Source: Streptomyces sp. BK340 (GTDB lineage: Bacteria; Actinomycetota; Actinomycetes; Streptomycetales; Streptomycetaceae). From it: a DNA stretch of 64,000 nucleotides. Position 1 is the stretch's first letter; every line of letters starts with the position of its first letter. Both the position numbers and the translations under genes were made by a program. The stretch covers positions 20,756 to 84,755 of the forward strand of contig NZ_VISR01000039.1 in assembly GCF_007827595.1 (NCBI RefSeq). The letters run 5' to 3'. The notes below the pieces were generated by a model. That model had not been told where the DNA came from. It ran no database searches and worked only from the letters and a program-made list of their open reading frames with translations. This document shows positions 8,864-17,672 of this stretch, piece after piece.

Positions 8864-10078
8864 ATGAACACCTTCCACGTCGACTCGGAGACCGGCCGCC
8901 TGCGCCAGGTGATCCTGCACCGCCCCGGCCTCGAACTCTCCCGCCTCACCCCGCGCAACGTCGACGCCCTGCTCTTCGACGACATCCTGTGGGCCAAGAG
9001 GGCCCGCGAGGAGCACGACGCCTTCGCGCAGGTCCTGCGCGACCACGGCGCCCGCGTCCACTACTTCGCCGACCTGCTCGCCCAGACCCTGGACGTCCCC
9101 GAGGCGCGGGACTGGCTGCTGGACCGGGTCGTCACTCCCGGCACCGTGGGCCCGGCCCTCATCGACCCGGTACGCGAACTCTGTTCCGAACTCGACGGCG
9201 AGACTCTCGCCGGCTATCTGATCGGCGGGCTCCTCAAGAGCGATCTGCCGCTCGCCACCCCGCACAGCCTGGTGTGGAACACGCTCGGGCCCGACGACTT
9301 CGCCCTCGCCCCACTGCCCAACCACCTCTTCCCGCGGGACAACTCCTGCTGGGTGTACGACCAGGTGTCGGTCAACCCGATGGCCAAGTCCGCCCGGCGA
9401 CGCGAGAGCCTGCATGCCGAGGCCATCTACCGGTTCCACCCGATGTTCGCCGGCGTCGCGCCCGCACCGCTGCTCGACGGACCCGTCGGCACCCTCGAAG
9501 GCGGGGACGTTCACGTCCTCGGCAACGGCACCGTCATGGTCGGGATGGGGGAGCGCACCACGGCCCAGGCCGTGGAGAATCTGGCCGCCCGGCTCTTCGC
9601 GGCCGGTACGGCGAGCAGGCTGATCGCCGTCCAGCTGCCCGCAGCCCGCGCGTACATGCACCTGGACACCGTGCTGACCATGGTCGACCGCGACGCCTTC
9701 GTCATCTACCCGGGCCTCGCCGACTCCCTGCGCTCCTGGACGCTGCGGCCCAGCTCCGAGCGCGAGACCGGTTTCGACGTCACCGCGAACTCCGATCTCG
9801 CGACCGCGCTCGCCGAGGCCCTCGACCTGGACAAGGTGCGGATGCTCTCGGCTCCCCAGGACATCCGCAACGCCGAGCGCGAGCAGTGGGACGACGGCAG
9901 CAACTTCCTCGCCGTCGCACCCGGTGTGGTCGTCGGCTACGAGCGCAACGTCACCACCAACACCTACCTGCGCAAGCAGGGCATCGAGATCGTCACGATC
10001 GCCGGTGCCGAACTCGGCCGCGGCCGGGGCGGCCCGCGCTGCATGAGCTGCCCCATCGAGCGCGACCCGCTCGCCTGA
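8864..10078 (+). CDS. arcA: Arginine deiminase
   Basis: The 404-residue enzyme hydrolyses arginine to citrulline and ammonia, the first step of the ADI pathway. Family hallmarks are present: FHVDSETGRLRQVILHRPG at the N-terminus, FPRDNSCWVYDQ (substrate-binding), GTLEGGDVHVL, and the catalytic cysteine in GGPRCMSCPIERDP (C393, equivalent to C406 of the Pseudomonas enzyme). Full length. The ATG is preceded by AGAGGAA. It lies 18 bp upstream of arcB, so the genes are cotranscribed. Confidence 0.97.
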   Translation: MNTFHVDSETGRLRQVILHRPGLELSRLTPRNVDALLFDDILWAKRAREEHDAFAQVLRDHGARVHYFADLLAQTLDVPEARDWLLDRVVTPGTVGPALIDPVRELCSELDGETLAGYLIGGLLKSDLPLATPHSLVWNTLGPDDFALAPLPNHLFPRDNSCWVYDQVSVNPMAKSARRRESLHAEAIYRFHPMFAGVAPAPLLDGPVGTLEGGDVHVLGNGTVMVGMGERTTAQAVENLAARLFAAGTASRLIAVQLPAARAYMHLDTVLTMVDRDAFVIYPGLADSLRSWTLRPSSERETGFDVTANSDLATALAEALDLDKVRMLSAPQDIRNAEREQWDDGSNFLAVAPGVVVGYERNVTTNTYLRKQGIEIVTIAGAELGRGRGGPRCMSCPIERDPLA

Positions 10079-10096
10079 CCCCGTAAGGACACCACC

Positions 10097-11098
10097 ATGA
10101 CCGTCGACCTGCGAGGCCGCTCCTACCTGAGCGAACTCGACTTCACCGCCCCCGAGATCCACCACCTCCTCGATCTCGCCCAGGACCTCAAGGCGGCCAA
10201 GCGAGCCGGCACCGAACAGCCACAGCTGTCCGGCAAGCACATCGCCCTGATCTTCGAGAAGACCTCCACCCGCACCCGCTGCGCCTTCGAGGTCGCCGCC
10301 GCCGACCAGGGCGCCCGCACCACCTACCTCGGCCCCGGCGACACCCACGTCGGTCATAAGGAGTCCATCGCCGACACCGCCCGCGTCCTCGGCCGCATGT
10401 TCGACGGCGTAGAGTACCGGGGCTCCGCCCAGTCGATCGTCACCGACCTCGCCGCCCACGCCGGCGTCCCCGTCTACAACGGCCTGACCGACACCGCCCA
10501 CCCCACCCAGAGCCTGTGCGACATGCTGACCATGCGCGAGCACAGCACCAAGCCGCTCACGGATGTCAGCTACTGCTACCTGGGCGACGCCCGCAACAAC
10601 ATGGGCAACTCGCTGCTGTCGATGGGCGCATTGCTCGGCATGGACGTGCGCATCGCCGCGCCGCAGGCGCTGTGGCCGGAATCCGCTCTGGTCGACACAT
10701 GCCGTGAAGTGGCCAGCCGTCGCGGGGCGCGCATCACCCTCACCGAGGACGTTGAGACCGCCGTACACGGCGCCGACTTCCTGCACACGGACGTCTGGGT
10801 CTCCATGGGCGAACCGGCCGACACCTGGCGCGAGCGGATCGAACTGCTGCTTCCATACCAGGTCAACGACAAGACGCTCGCCCTCACCGGCAACCCGGAC
10901 GTGAAGTTCATGCACTGTCTGCCCTCCCTCCACGACCACCGCACCCGGCTCGGTCAGGAAATGTTCGAGACCTACGGCCTGAACGGCCTCGAAGTCACCG
11001 ACGAGGTCTTCTCCTCGCCCGCCTCGATCGTCTTCGACCAGGCCGAGAACCGGCTGCACACCATCAAGGCCGTACTCGTCGCCACCCTGGAGGACTGA
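10097..11098 (+). CDS. arcB: Catabolic ornithine carbamoyltransferase
   Basis: The 333-residue protein carries the carbamoyl-phosphate loop EKTSTRTRCAFE, the HPTQSLCDMLT motif and the ornithine-binding FMHCLPSLHD. In this operon it should run phosphorolytically, converting citrulline and phosphate to ornithine and carbamoyl phosphate. Full length. The ATG has a GTAAGGA ribosome site, and the stop is 3 bp from the arcC start. The catabolic assignment rests on the gene order. Confidence 0.95.
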   Translation: MTVDLRGRSYLSELDFTAPEIHHLLDLAQDLKAAKRAGTEQPQLSGKHIALIFEKTSTRTRCAFEVAAADQGARTTYLGPGDTHVGHKESIADTARVLGRMFDGVEYRGSAQSIVTDLAAHAGVPVYNGLTDTAHPTQSLCDMLTMREHSTKPLTDVSYCYLGDARNNMGNSLLSMGALLGMDVRIAAPQALWPESALVDTCREVASRRGARITLTEDVETAVHGADFLHTDVWVSMGEPADTWRERIELLLPYQVNDKTLALTGNPDVKFMHCLPSLHDHRTRLGQEMFETYGLNGLEVTDEVFSSPASIVFDQAENRLHTIKAVLVATLED

Positions 11099-11101
11099 AC
11101 C

Positions 11102-12025
11102 ATGCGCATCGTCGTCGCACTCGGCGGCAACGCCCTGCTGCACCGCGGCGAACGCCCCGATGCCGCCATCCAGCAGGCCAACATCGACCGGGCCGCCACC
11201 GCCCTGGCAGCCCTGGCCCACGAGCACGAACTGGTCATCACCCACGGCAACGGCCCGCAGATCGGGCTGCTCGCCATGGAGAGCGAGGCCGACCCAGCGC
11301 TCAGTGCCCCCTACCCGCTGGACCTGCTCGGCGCCCAGACGGAGGGCATGATCGGTTCCCTGCTCACCCGTGCCATGCACGATGCTCTGCCCGGACACCG
11401 GATCGCCGCCCTTGTCACGCACACCCTCGTGCGGACCGACGATCCCGCCTTCGAACAGCCCACGAAGTTCGTCGGCCAGGTGTACTCCCGCCAGCTGGCC
11501 GAGAAGCTGGCCCGCAAGCGGGGCTGGCACATCGCCCGGGACACCACCGGTTGGCGGCGCGTCGTCGCCTCACCCGCACCCGAACGCATTCTGGAGACCG
11601 ACACCATCCACGAACTCCTGAACAGCGGCACCCTGGTGATCTGCGCGGGCGGAGGCGGGGTCCCCGTCACCGCCGACCGCGACACCGGCGCACTCACCGG
11701 GGTGGAGGCCGTTATTGACAAGGACCTCACCGCGGCCCTGCTCGCCGAGGACCTCAAGGCTGATTTCCTGCTCATCCTCACCGACGTTCCCTACGTCTAC
11801 GAGGGCTACGGGACGCCCGACCAGCACCCGCTGCTCGACGCCACCCCCCGCGACCTGCGGCACGGTGGTTTCCCGGCCGGCTCCATGGGCCCCAAGACCG
11901 AGGCGGCTGCCCGGTTCGTCGAGCACACCGGCGGCCTGGCCGCGATCGGCGCGCTGGACGCGGCGTACGAGATCGTCCACGCCAGGTCGGGCACGCTGAT
12001 CCGGCCGGACCTCACGGTCGGGTGA
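11102..12025 (+). CDS. arcC: Carbamate kinase
   Basis: The 307-residue amino-acid-kinase-fold protein starts MRIVVALGGNALL and contains ELVITHGNGPQIGLLAME, ICAGGGGVPV and the EAVIDKDLTAALLAEDL signature. It transfers phosphate from carbamoyl phosphate to ADP, giving ATP without respiration. It completes arcDABC; start and stop spacing indicate translational coupling with arcB. The next gene is convergent. Confidence 0.97.
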   Translation: MRIVVALGGNALLHRGERPDAAIQQANIDRAATALAALAHEHELVITHGNGPQIGLLAMESEADPALSAPYPLDLLGAQTEGMIGSLLTRAMHDALPGHRIAALVTHTLVRTDDPAFEQPTKFVGQVYSRQLAEKLARKRGWHIARDTTGWRRVVASPAPERILETDTIHELLNSGTLVICAGGGGVPVTADRDTGALTGVEAVIDKDLTAALLAEDLKADFLLILTDVPYVYEGYGTPDQHPLLDATPRDLRHGGFPAGSMGPKTEAAARFVEHTGGLAAIGALDAAYEIVHARSGTLIRPDLTVG

Positions 12026-12074
12026 CAGAGAGGATGGCCGGTCCCGCTCCGTGTCGCGCGTCCAGGAACGGTTC

Positions 12075-13787
12075 CTATCGCTCGCCGTTCCACTCGCGGT
12101 AGGCGGCCACCGCGGTGGGCAGCGTGGGGAAGATGAGGTCCGTGCCCACGGTGTCCGCCAGGCCGTACGCCTTCAGGTCGCCCAGCAGGTCCTGCTTGAC
12201 CCGGGCCAAGGCGAACACGACGCCCCGGTGAACCAGTTCGCGGCGCAGCTCGTCCACCGCGTCGAGGGCCGTGATGTCGACCTCGACGTTCGCCTCGGTG
12301 TTCAGGACGAACCAGCGGACGGGCACGGTCTGTCGGTCTACGGCGGCCAGGGCGCGGCGCCGGAAGTCCTCCGCGTTGGCGAAGAACAGCGGAGAGTCGT
12401 AGCGGTAGACCAGCAGGCCCGAGATCGTGCGAGCCTGCGGATAGTCATCGATGTCGTGCATGCCCGCCAACCCGGGCACCAGCCCCTCGACCGCGTCGTG
12501 CGGTCGCGCCACCCGCGTCAGCAGTTCGGCCACCGACAGGCCGACCGCCACGATCACCCCGTACAGGATGTCGAGAGCGAGCACGCCGGCCAGGCAGCCG
12601 AGGGCAAGGAGTAGTTCGCGGCGACGGAACGACGCCAGTCGGCGAAACCCGGCCAGGTCGATCATGCGGACGGCCGCGTATACGACGAGCGCCCCCAGCA
12701 CCGCCGAAGGCGTCCGGCTCAGCAGGGGGCTCAAGAACAGCAGAACGGCGAGGACCACCGCTCCGGCCACGAGCGAGTAGCCCTGGCTGCGGGCTCCCGT
12801 CGAGGCGGCAAGCGCGGTGCGACTGGCGCTGCTGCTGACCGGAAAGCCGTGCAGGGCACCCGCACCGAGGTTGGCCGCTCCGAGCGCCAGGAACTCCTGG
12901 TTGGCGTCCAGGCCGGGTTCGCCGTCGGTGGGCCCGGTGAAGGCGCGCGCGGTGAGGATGAAGTCGGTGTATGCAACGATCAGGACGCCCAGTGCGGGCA
13001 GTACGAGGTGCGGAAGCTCGCCCAGGGCCGGCAGCGCGAGCGAGGGCAGCCCCGACGGCACCTCGCCGATCACCTTGATGCCGTACCGGTGGTCGAGGCC
13101 GAAGACGGTGACGACTGCCGTGCCGAGGACCACCGCGAACAGCGGTCCCGGCAGCGCCGGCACGTACCGCTTCGCCGCGAACAGGAACACCAGCGCGACC
13201 GCCGAGAAGACGACCGTCTTCGCATCGACGCCCGACAGGTGCCTGGCGAAGGACCACAGTTGGGCGAAGAACTCGGTACCGGTGGTCCGTATGCCGGTGA
13301 GCCTGGGCAGCTGGTCCACCATCATGATCAACGCCACCCCGGCCAGATAGCCGAGCAACACTGGGCGGGAGAGCAGGTCCGCAAGGAAGCCGAATCGCAC
13401 CACCCGCGCGACCAGGCACAGCAGGCCGACCGTAACCGCGAGGGCCGCGGCCAGCGATGCGTAACGCCCCACGTCCCCGCCGGCGAGCGGGCCCACCACG
13501 GTGGCCGTCATCAGAGCGGTCGTCGACTCGGGCCCCACCGACAACAGCCGGGAGGAACCGAACAACGCATACAACGCGAGGGCGGGCAGGATCGCCCACA
13601 GCCCGGCGACCGGTGGCAGCCCGGCAACACCCGCGTACGCCATGACCTGTGGCACGAGGTACGCCGCCACCGTCACGCCGGCCAGCAGGTCGCCTCTCAG
13701 CCACGAGTGCTGGTAACCGAGCAGGGCGTCGAGGCCAGGTGCCAGCCGGCGCCACCACGAAGACCGTCCGCCCGCGTCCCCAGCCAT
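12075..13787 (-). CDS. SulP-family anion permease with STAS domain
   Basis: The 570-residue inner-membrane protein has the SulP start LLGYQHSWLRGDLLAGVTVAAYLVPQVMAYAG and about 10-12 membrane segments. A cytoplasmic STAS domain follows at about residues 445-560 (YRYDSPLFFANAEDFRRR, VEVDITALDAVDELR). Transport of sulfate, bicarbonate or another anion cannot be told from sequence. The ATG at 13787 with upstream GAGGGG was chosen over upstream in-frame starts. S. coelicolor-type dormancy islands often carry such transporters. It is divergent from the DoxX-like gene, with a box-like motif at 13903. Confidence 0.88.
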   Translation of the reverse strand: MAGDAGGRSSWWRRLAPGLDALLGYQHSWLRGDLLAGVTVAAYLVPQVMAYAGVAGLPPVAGLWAILPALALYALFGSSRLLSVGPESTTALMTATVVGPLAGGDVGRYASLAAALAVTVGLLCLVARVVRFGFLADLLSRPVLLGYLAGVALIMMVDQLPRLTGIRTTGTEFFAQLWSFARHLSGVDAKTVVFSAVALVFLFAAKRYVPALPGPLFAVVLGTAVVTVFGLDHRYGIKVIGEVPSGLPSLALPALGELPHLVLPALGVLIVAYTDFILTARAFTGPTDGEPGLDANQEFLALGAANLGAGALHGFPVSSSASRTALAASTGARSQGYSLVAGAVVLAVLLFLSPLLSRTPSAVLGALVVYAAVRMIDLAGFRRLASFRRRELLLALGCLAGVLALDILYGVIVAVGLSVAELLTRVARPHDAVEGLVPGLAGMHDIDDYPQARTISGLLVYRYDSPLFFANAEDFRRRALAAVDRQTVPVRWFVLNTEANVEVDITALDAVDELRRELVHRGVVFALARVKQDLLGDLKAYGLADTVGTDLIFPTLPTAVAAYREWNGER

Positions 13788-13902
13788 ATGCCACCCCTCT
13801 CTCCCTGGGCCCAGCATCCATGGCTGAGCGATCAACCGCGACACTCGCCCGGTGTCCAACCTGCCCGGTTCGCCACCTGCCGCCCAACGGGCCCGGCATG
13901 CA

Positions 13903-13916
13903 GGGACGTTCAGCCC
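13903..13916. promoter_or_regulatory. Possible DevR-type box in the SulP/DoxX divergent promoter
   Basis: GGGACGTTCAGCCC fits the motif with a mismatch in the conserved CGG. It is 104 bp before the DoxX-like ATG and 116 bp before the SulP ATG. Confidence 0.35.
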
Positions 13917-14019
13917 AACGGATGGAGACCTTCGGCATCCGGCGTGACGTCAGGCATCGGACGAGAGTGAGACACGTCAAGGAGAAGACGATTCATACAT
14001 CCCCGAAGGGATCACCATC

Positions 14020-14652
14020 ATGGCCGTGCACGAAGCCCCTCACCGGAGCCCGGGCTTCCACCTGTCGGCCGCCTTCCGCTGGCACCGGACCGGCTCCGGC
14101 TCCAAGTTGGCTGTGTCGGCACGTCTCGGCACGCACACCGCGCAGGCTTACGCACTCGCGTCCCTGCGCATCCCGACCGGGTTCGTCTTCCTGTGGGCGT
14201 TCCTGGACAAGACGTTCGGCCTGGGTTACGCGACCGTGTCCGGCAAGGGCTGGATCGACGGCGGGTCGCCGACGAAGCGCTTCCTCAGCTCCGTCGCCGC
14301 GGGGCCGATGGAGTCGACGTTCCACTCGTGGGCCGGCGACACGTGGGCGGACTGGCTGTTCATGCTGGGTCTGCTCGGTATCGGCCTGGCTGTGATGGCC
14401 GGTGTGGCGCTGTGGCCGGCGGCGATGGCGGGCACGGCGATGATGGCGCTGATGTGGATGGCCGAGTGGCCGCCGGCCAGGCACCTGGCGAACGGCTCTC
14501 CGAGCATGTCGACGAATCCGTTCGCCGACTACCACGTGATCTACGCTGTCGCGCTCATCGCCGTGGCGGCAGTGGGCGCGGGCGCGACCTGGGGCCTGGG
14601 CCGGCTGTGGGCACGGCTGCCGATCGTCCGTGACCACACCTGGCTGCGCTGA
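14020..14652 (+). CDS. DoxX-like four-helix membrane protein
   Basis: The 210-residue protein has a hydrophilic N-terminus of about 45 residues and four membrane helices: LRIPTGFVFLWAFLDKTFGLG, WLFMLGLLGIGLAVMAGVAL, AAMAGTAMMALMWMAEW and YHVIYAVALIAVAAVGAGATW. The layout resembles DoxX/DoxD-type proteins (thiosulfate:quinone oxidoreductase small subunits and oxidative-stress membrane complexes). The function is not established. The ATG follows GAAGGGATC. It lies alone, divergent from sulP, and precedes the stress-protein operon. Confidence 0.7.
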   Translation: MAVHEAPHRSPGFHLSAAFRWHRTGSGSKLAVSARLGTHTAQAYALASLRIPTGFVFLWAFLDKTFGLGYATVSGKGWIDGGSPTKRFLSSVAAGPMESTFHSWAGDTWADWLFMLGLLGIGLAVMAGVALWPAAMAGTAMMALMWMAEWPPARHLANGSPSMSTNPFADYHVIYAVALIAVAAVGAGATWGLGRLWARLPIVRDHTWLR

Positions 14653-14706
14653 CCCGCACGCGAGGGGACGGACCTCGCCCCGGCCCGTCCCGCCGACCCG
14701 CTCCCG

Positions 14707-14720
14707 GGGCCCATGGTCCC
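14707..14720. promoter_or_regulatory. Putative DevR-type box, distal of a tandem pair
   Basis: GGGCCCATGGTCCC is a near-perfect palindrome (GGGCCC/GGTCCC around AT), 93 bp before the stress-protein ATG. It is centred 20 bp, two helical turns, from the next box. Confidence 0.55.
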
Positions 14721-14726
14721 CGCTGA

Positions 14727-14740
14727 AGGACCAGCGGCCC
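14727..14740. promoter_or_regulatory. Putative DevR-type box, proximal of a tandem pair
   Basis: AGGACCAGCGGCCC lies 73 bp before the stress-protein ATG and on the same helical face as the box at 14707. Tandem, helically phased sites are typical of DosR-activated promoters. Confidence 0.5.
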
Positions 14741-14812
14741 CTGTCCCGAACAACCCCCCGACACGACGCTGGAATCGGGCCCCCTCGGGTCCCGATTCAG
14801 GAGGTGGAGAAC

Positions 14813-15718
14813 ATGTCCCGCACCATCATGGTGGGTCTCGACGGCTCGCCCGAGAGTCGCGCCGCCGCGGAATGGGCGGCCCGCGAGGCGCAGATGCGCG
14901 GACTGCCGGTGAAGCTCGTCCACGCCTGGGAGCCGATCCCCGAGCACCTGGCCGAAGCCACGCATCGCGGCGCCGAGACTCTCCAGCACTGGACGGAGCG
15001 GATTCCTCGCGAGGCCGCCGAGGGACTGCGGCTGCGCCACCCGGGCGTCGAGGTGACCACGGAGCAGCTCACCGGAATCCCCGCCGAGGCCCTGGCCCGG
15101 GCGGCTCAGGACGCCGAACAGCTCGTCCTCGGCTCACGCCGCCTGGGCGGCATCGGCGGCTTCCTGGCCGGCTCGGTCGGCCTCGCGGTCGTGGCGCACA
15201 CCGAACGGCCCGTCGTCCTGGTCCACGCCGGCGAACAGGCCGGGGACGAGCACGAAATGGACCCCGCGGGCATCCCGTCCGCGGCCACAGGGTTTCGTCC
15301 CGTCGTCCTCGGGCTCGACGTCGCCGGCCCCGACGAGGCGCTGATCGGGTTCGCCTTCGAGGCCGCCGCTCGCCGCTCGGCGCCGCTGCGGGTCGTGCAC
15401 GCCTGGAACCCGCCGCCCTACTACGCCTACGGCATGGCCCTGGAGCCCGCGGTCGAGCGGGAGATGGCGAAGGGCGACGGCACCATCCTGAGCGAGGTGC
15501 TGCGCCCCTGGCGGCAGAAGTACCCGGACGTCGAGGTCGTCGAGCAGTCGCAGTACGGCAGCCCCTCGCTCCTCCTGATCGACGCCTCCCACGACGCCTC
15601 CCTGGTCGTCGTCGGCCGCCGCATCCGCCGCTCCTCCGTCGGCGCCCATATCGGCACCGTCACCCACGCCGTCCTGCACCACTCCACCGCCCCCGTCGCC
15701 GTCGTCGCCCACGACTGA
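14813..15718 (+). CDS. Two-domain universal stress protein
   Basis: The 301-residue protein has two tandem USP domains, at about residues 3-140 (IMVGLDGSPESRAAAEWAA) and 160-300 (VVLGLDVAGPDEALIGFAF). Each ends with the nucleotide-binding type segment, LVLGSRRLGGIGGFLAGSVG and LVVVGRRIRRSSVGAHIG. The ATG is preceded by AGGAGG. An inverted repeat (AATCGGG/CCCGATT, 14773-14797) lies in the leader. It is the first gene of an apparent operon with an alcohol dehydrogenase and a second stress protein. Such USPs are typical DosR/OsdR targets. Confidence 0.93.
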   Translation: MSRTIMVGLDGSPESRAAAEWAAREAQMRGLPVKLVHAWEPIPEHLAEATHRGAETLQHWTERIPREAAEGLRLRHPGVEVTTEQLTGIPAEALARAAQDAEQLVLGSRRLGGIGGFLAGSVGLAVVAHTERPVVLVHAGEQAGDEHEMDPAGIPSAATGFRPVVLGLDVAGPDEALIGFAFEAAARRSAPLRVVHAWNPPPYYAYGMALEPAVEREMAKGDGTILSEVLRPWRQKYPDVEVVEQSQYGSPSLLLIDASHDASLVVVGRRIRRSSVGAHIGTVTHAVLHHSTAPVAVVAHD

Positions 15719-15757
15719 GAGACCACCGCCGCACCCCTCCAGAGGAGAGAACAGATC

Positions 15758-16780
15758 ATGAAGGCAGCGGTCGTACGAGCCTTCGGCGAGCCCCTCGTCA
15801 TCGAGGAGCGCCTCGACCCCGAACCCGGCCCCGGTCAGGTCCGCATCCGTGTCGAGGCCTCCGGGCTGTGCCACACCGACATCCACGCCGCCCACGGCGA
15901 CTGGCCCGTCAAGCCCACCCCGCCCTTTGTCCCCGGCCACGAAGGTGTCGGCGTCGTCGAGAAGCTCGGCGAGGGCGTCACCCACCTGTCCGTCGGGCAG
16001 CGCGTCGCGGTGCCGTGGCTCGGCAGGGCGTGCGGGCGGTGCGAGCACTGCCTGTCCGGCTGGGAGACGCTGTGCGAGCAGCAGATCAACACCGGGTACG
16101 GCTGCGACGGCGGCTATGCCGAGAAGATGCTCGCCTGGGCCGACTTCGCCCAGCCGGTGCCCGACGGCGTCACCCCGTTCGACGCCGCCCCACTGACCTG
16201 CGCCGGCGTCACCACGTACAAGGCCCTCAAGGTCGCCGACGTCCGCCCCACCCAGCTCGTCGCGATCTCCGGCGTCGGCGGCCTCGGCCACCTCGCCCTG
16301 CAGTACGCCAAGATCGCCGGGGCCACCGTCGCGGCCATCGACGTGACCGACGACAAGCTCGAACTCGCCGCGCAACTCGGCGCCGACCTCGTCATCGACG
16401 CCCGCAAGCAGGACGTCGGCAAGGAGCTGAAGAAGCACGGCGGCGCCCACGCGGCGATCGCGCTCGCCGTGAACCCGGCCGCGTTCGAGGCCGTCAACTC
16501 CGGCCTGCGGCGCGGCGGAAAGCTCGTCATGGTGGCCCTGCCCGCGCACGGCACACTCCAGGTCCCGATCTTCGACACCGTCCTCAACGGCACCTCGGTG
16601 ATCGGCTCGATCGTGGGCACGCGGCAGGACCTCGCCGAGGTCTTCCAGCTCCACGCGGCTGGCCGCACCAAGGTCATCTATGAGACCCGCCCGCTCGCCT
16701 CCGTCAACGAGTCCATCGACGCGGTGTTGCGCGGCGAGATCAAGGCCCGGATCGTCTTCGACCTGGACGCGGGAAGGTGA
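15758..16780 (+). CDS. Zinc-dependent alcohol dehydrogenase (AdhP/AdhA type)
   Basis: This 340-residue medium-chain dehydrogenase has the catalytic-zinc motifs SGLCHTDIHAAHGDWP and GHEGVGVVEKLGEGV, and the structural-zinc lobe CGRCEHCLSGWETLC. Its NAD-binding GVGGLGHLALQYAK is followed by an acidic residue (AAIDVTDDK), indicating NADH preference. It probably interconverts ethanol and acetaldehyde, adding a second route to NADH disposal beside AdhE. The gene follows the stress protein by 39 bp with GGAGAG before the ATG, and overlaps the next start. Confidence 0.93.
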   Translation: MKAAVVRAFGEPLVIEERLDPEPGPGQVRIRVEASGLCHTDIHAAHGDWPVKPTPPFVPGHEGVGVVEKLGEGVTHLSVGQRVAVPWLGRACGRCEHCLSGWETLCEQQINTGYGCDGGYAEKMLAWADFAQPVPDGVTPFDAAPLTCAGVTTYKALKVADVRPTQLVAISGVGGLGHLALQYAKIAGATVAAIDVTDDKLELAAQLGADLVIDARKQDVGKELKKHGGAHAAIALAVNPAAFEAVNSGLRRGGKLVMVALPAHGTLQVPIFDTVLNGTSVIGSIVGTRQDLAEVFQLHAAGRTKVIYETRPLASVNESIDAVLRGEIKARIVFDLDAGR

Positions 16781-17658
16781 GCACGATGGAACTCGCCCTG
16801 GTCGTCGGCGTCGACGGTTCCGAGCCGAGCCTGCGCGCCGTCGACTGGGCGGCCGACGAGGCCGCCCTGCGCGGGCTGCCGCTGCGACCGGTGTACGCCT
16901 CGCTGTGGGAACGGTACGAAGGCACCGCGCTCGCAAAGGACCTCGGCAAGCCCTCCGAACAGGTGAGGGCCGAGAACATCGTGGAGGCCGCCACGCGCCG
17001 TGCGCACGGCCGTCAGGCGGACGTGAAGATCACTGTCGAAGTGCTGCCCGAGGAACCCGAGTACGCGCTGGTCCGCGAGAGCCGCACCGCTGCTGCCGTG
17101 GTCCTGGGTTCACGCGGCCGCAGCAGCCTGGCCGAGGCGCTCCTCGGCTCCGTCAGCGTCACGGTGGCCGGCCACGCGCACTGCCCCGTGATCGTGCTGC
17201 GTGGCAGCCACGACAACCGGGCCGCATCTGGCAGGCACGGCCGCATCGTCGTGGGCGTCGGCGAGGAGCCGGTGGACGCGGCTGCGGTGCGCTTCGCCGC
17301 CGAGGAGGCACGGCGCCGAGGCGTGCCGCTGGAAGCCGTGCGGGCCTGGCGTTGCCCCGCGCACGAGACGACCGACCACCCCCTGCTGGCGGGTGAACCG
17401 GCCCGACTGCATGAGGAGCGGGCCGCGGAGATGCTGGAAGCGGCCCTGCGGGACGTCCCGGCTGACGTGGAGGTGCATCGGCGTACCGTCGAGGGCCACG
17501 CCCGCCAGGTCCTGAGCGACGCCTCGGCCGACGCCGACCTGCTCGTCGTCGGAGCCCGGCGCCGCGAGGGCCACTACGGCCTCCAACTCGGCCGCGTCGC
17601 CCACGCGGTGCTGCACCACGCCAGCTGTCCCGTCGCCGTCGTACCGCAGCGGGCATGA
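16777..17658 (+). CDS. Two-domain universal stress protein
   Basis: The protein has 293 residues from GTG 16777, which overlaps the dehydrogenase stop (GTGA), implying translational coupling. An ATG at 16786 with GGAAGG nine bases upstream is an equally plausible start. Domain 1 (LVVGVDGSEPSLRAVDWAA to VVLGSRGRSSLAEALLGSVS) and domain 2 (IVVGVGEEPVDAAAVRFAA to LLVVGARRREGHYG) are both complete. GSRGRSS.AE..LGS is the ATP-binding G-2x-G-9x-G(S) pattern. It is the last gene of the USP-adh-USP operon. Confidence 0.92.
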   Translation: MSTMELALVVGVDGSEPSLRAVDWAADEAALRGLPLRPVYASLWERYEGTALAKDLGKPSEQVRAENIVEAATRRAHGRQADVKITVEVLPEEPEYALVRESRTAAAVVLGSRGRSSLAEALLGSVSVTVAGHAHCPVIVLRGSHDNRAASGRHGRIVVGVGEEPVDAAAVRFAAEEARRRGVPLEAVRAWRCPAHETTDHPLLAGEPARLHEERAAEMLEAALRDVPADVEVHRRTVEGHARQVLSDASADADLLVVGARRREGHYGLQLGRVAHAVLHHASCPVAVVPQRA

Positions 17659-17672
17659 GCGAGATGACCGGT

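Noticed and set aside
8648..11530. A 960-codon open frame antisense to arcA-arcB and the end of arcD
   Set aside because: It is the mirror of GC-rich codon bias in three well-identified genes; no family, no ribosome site.
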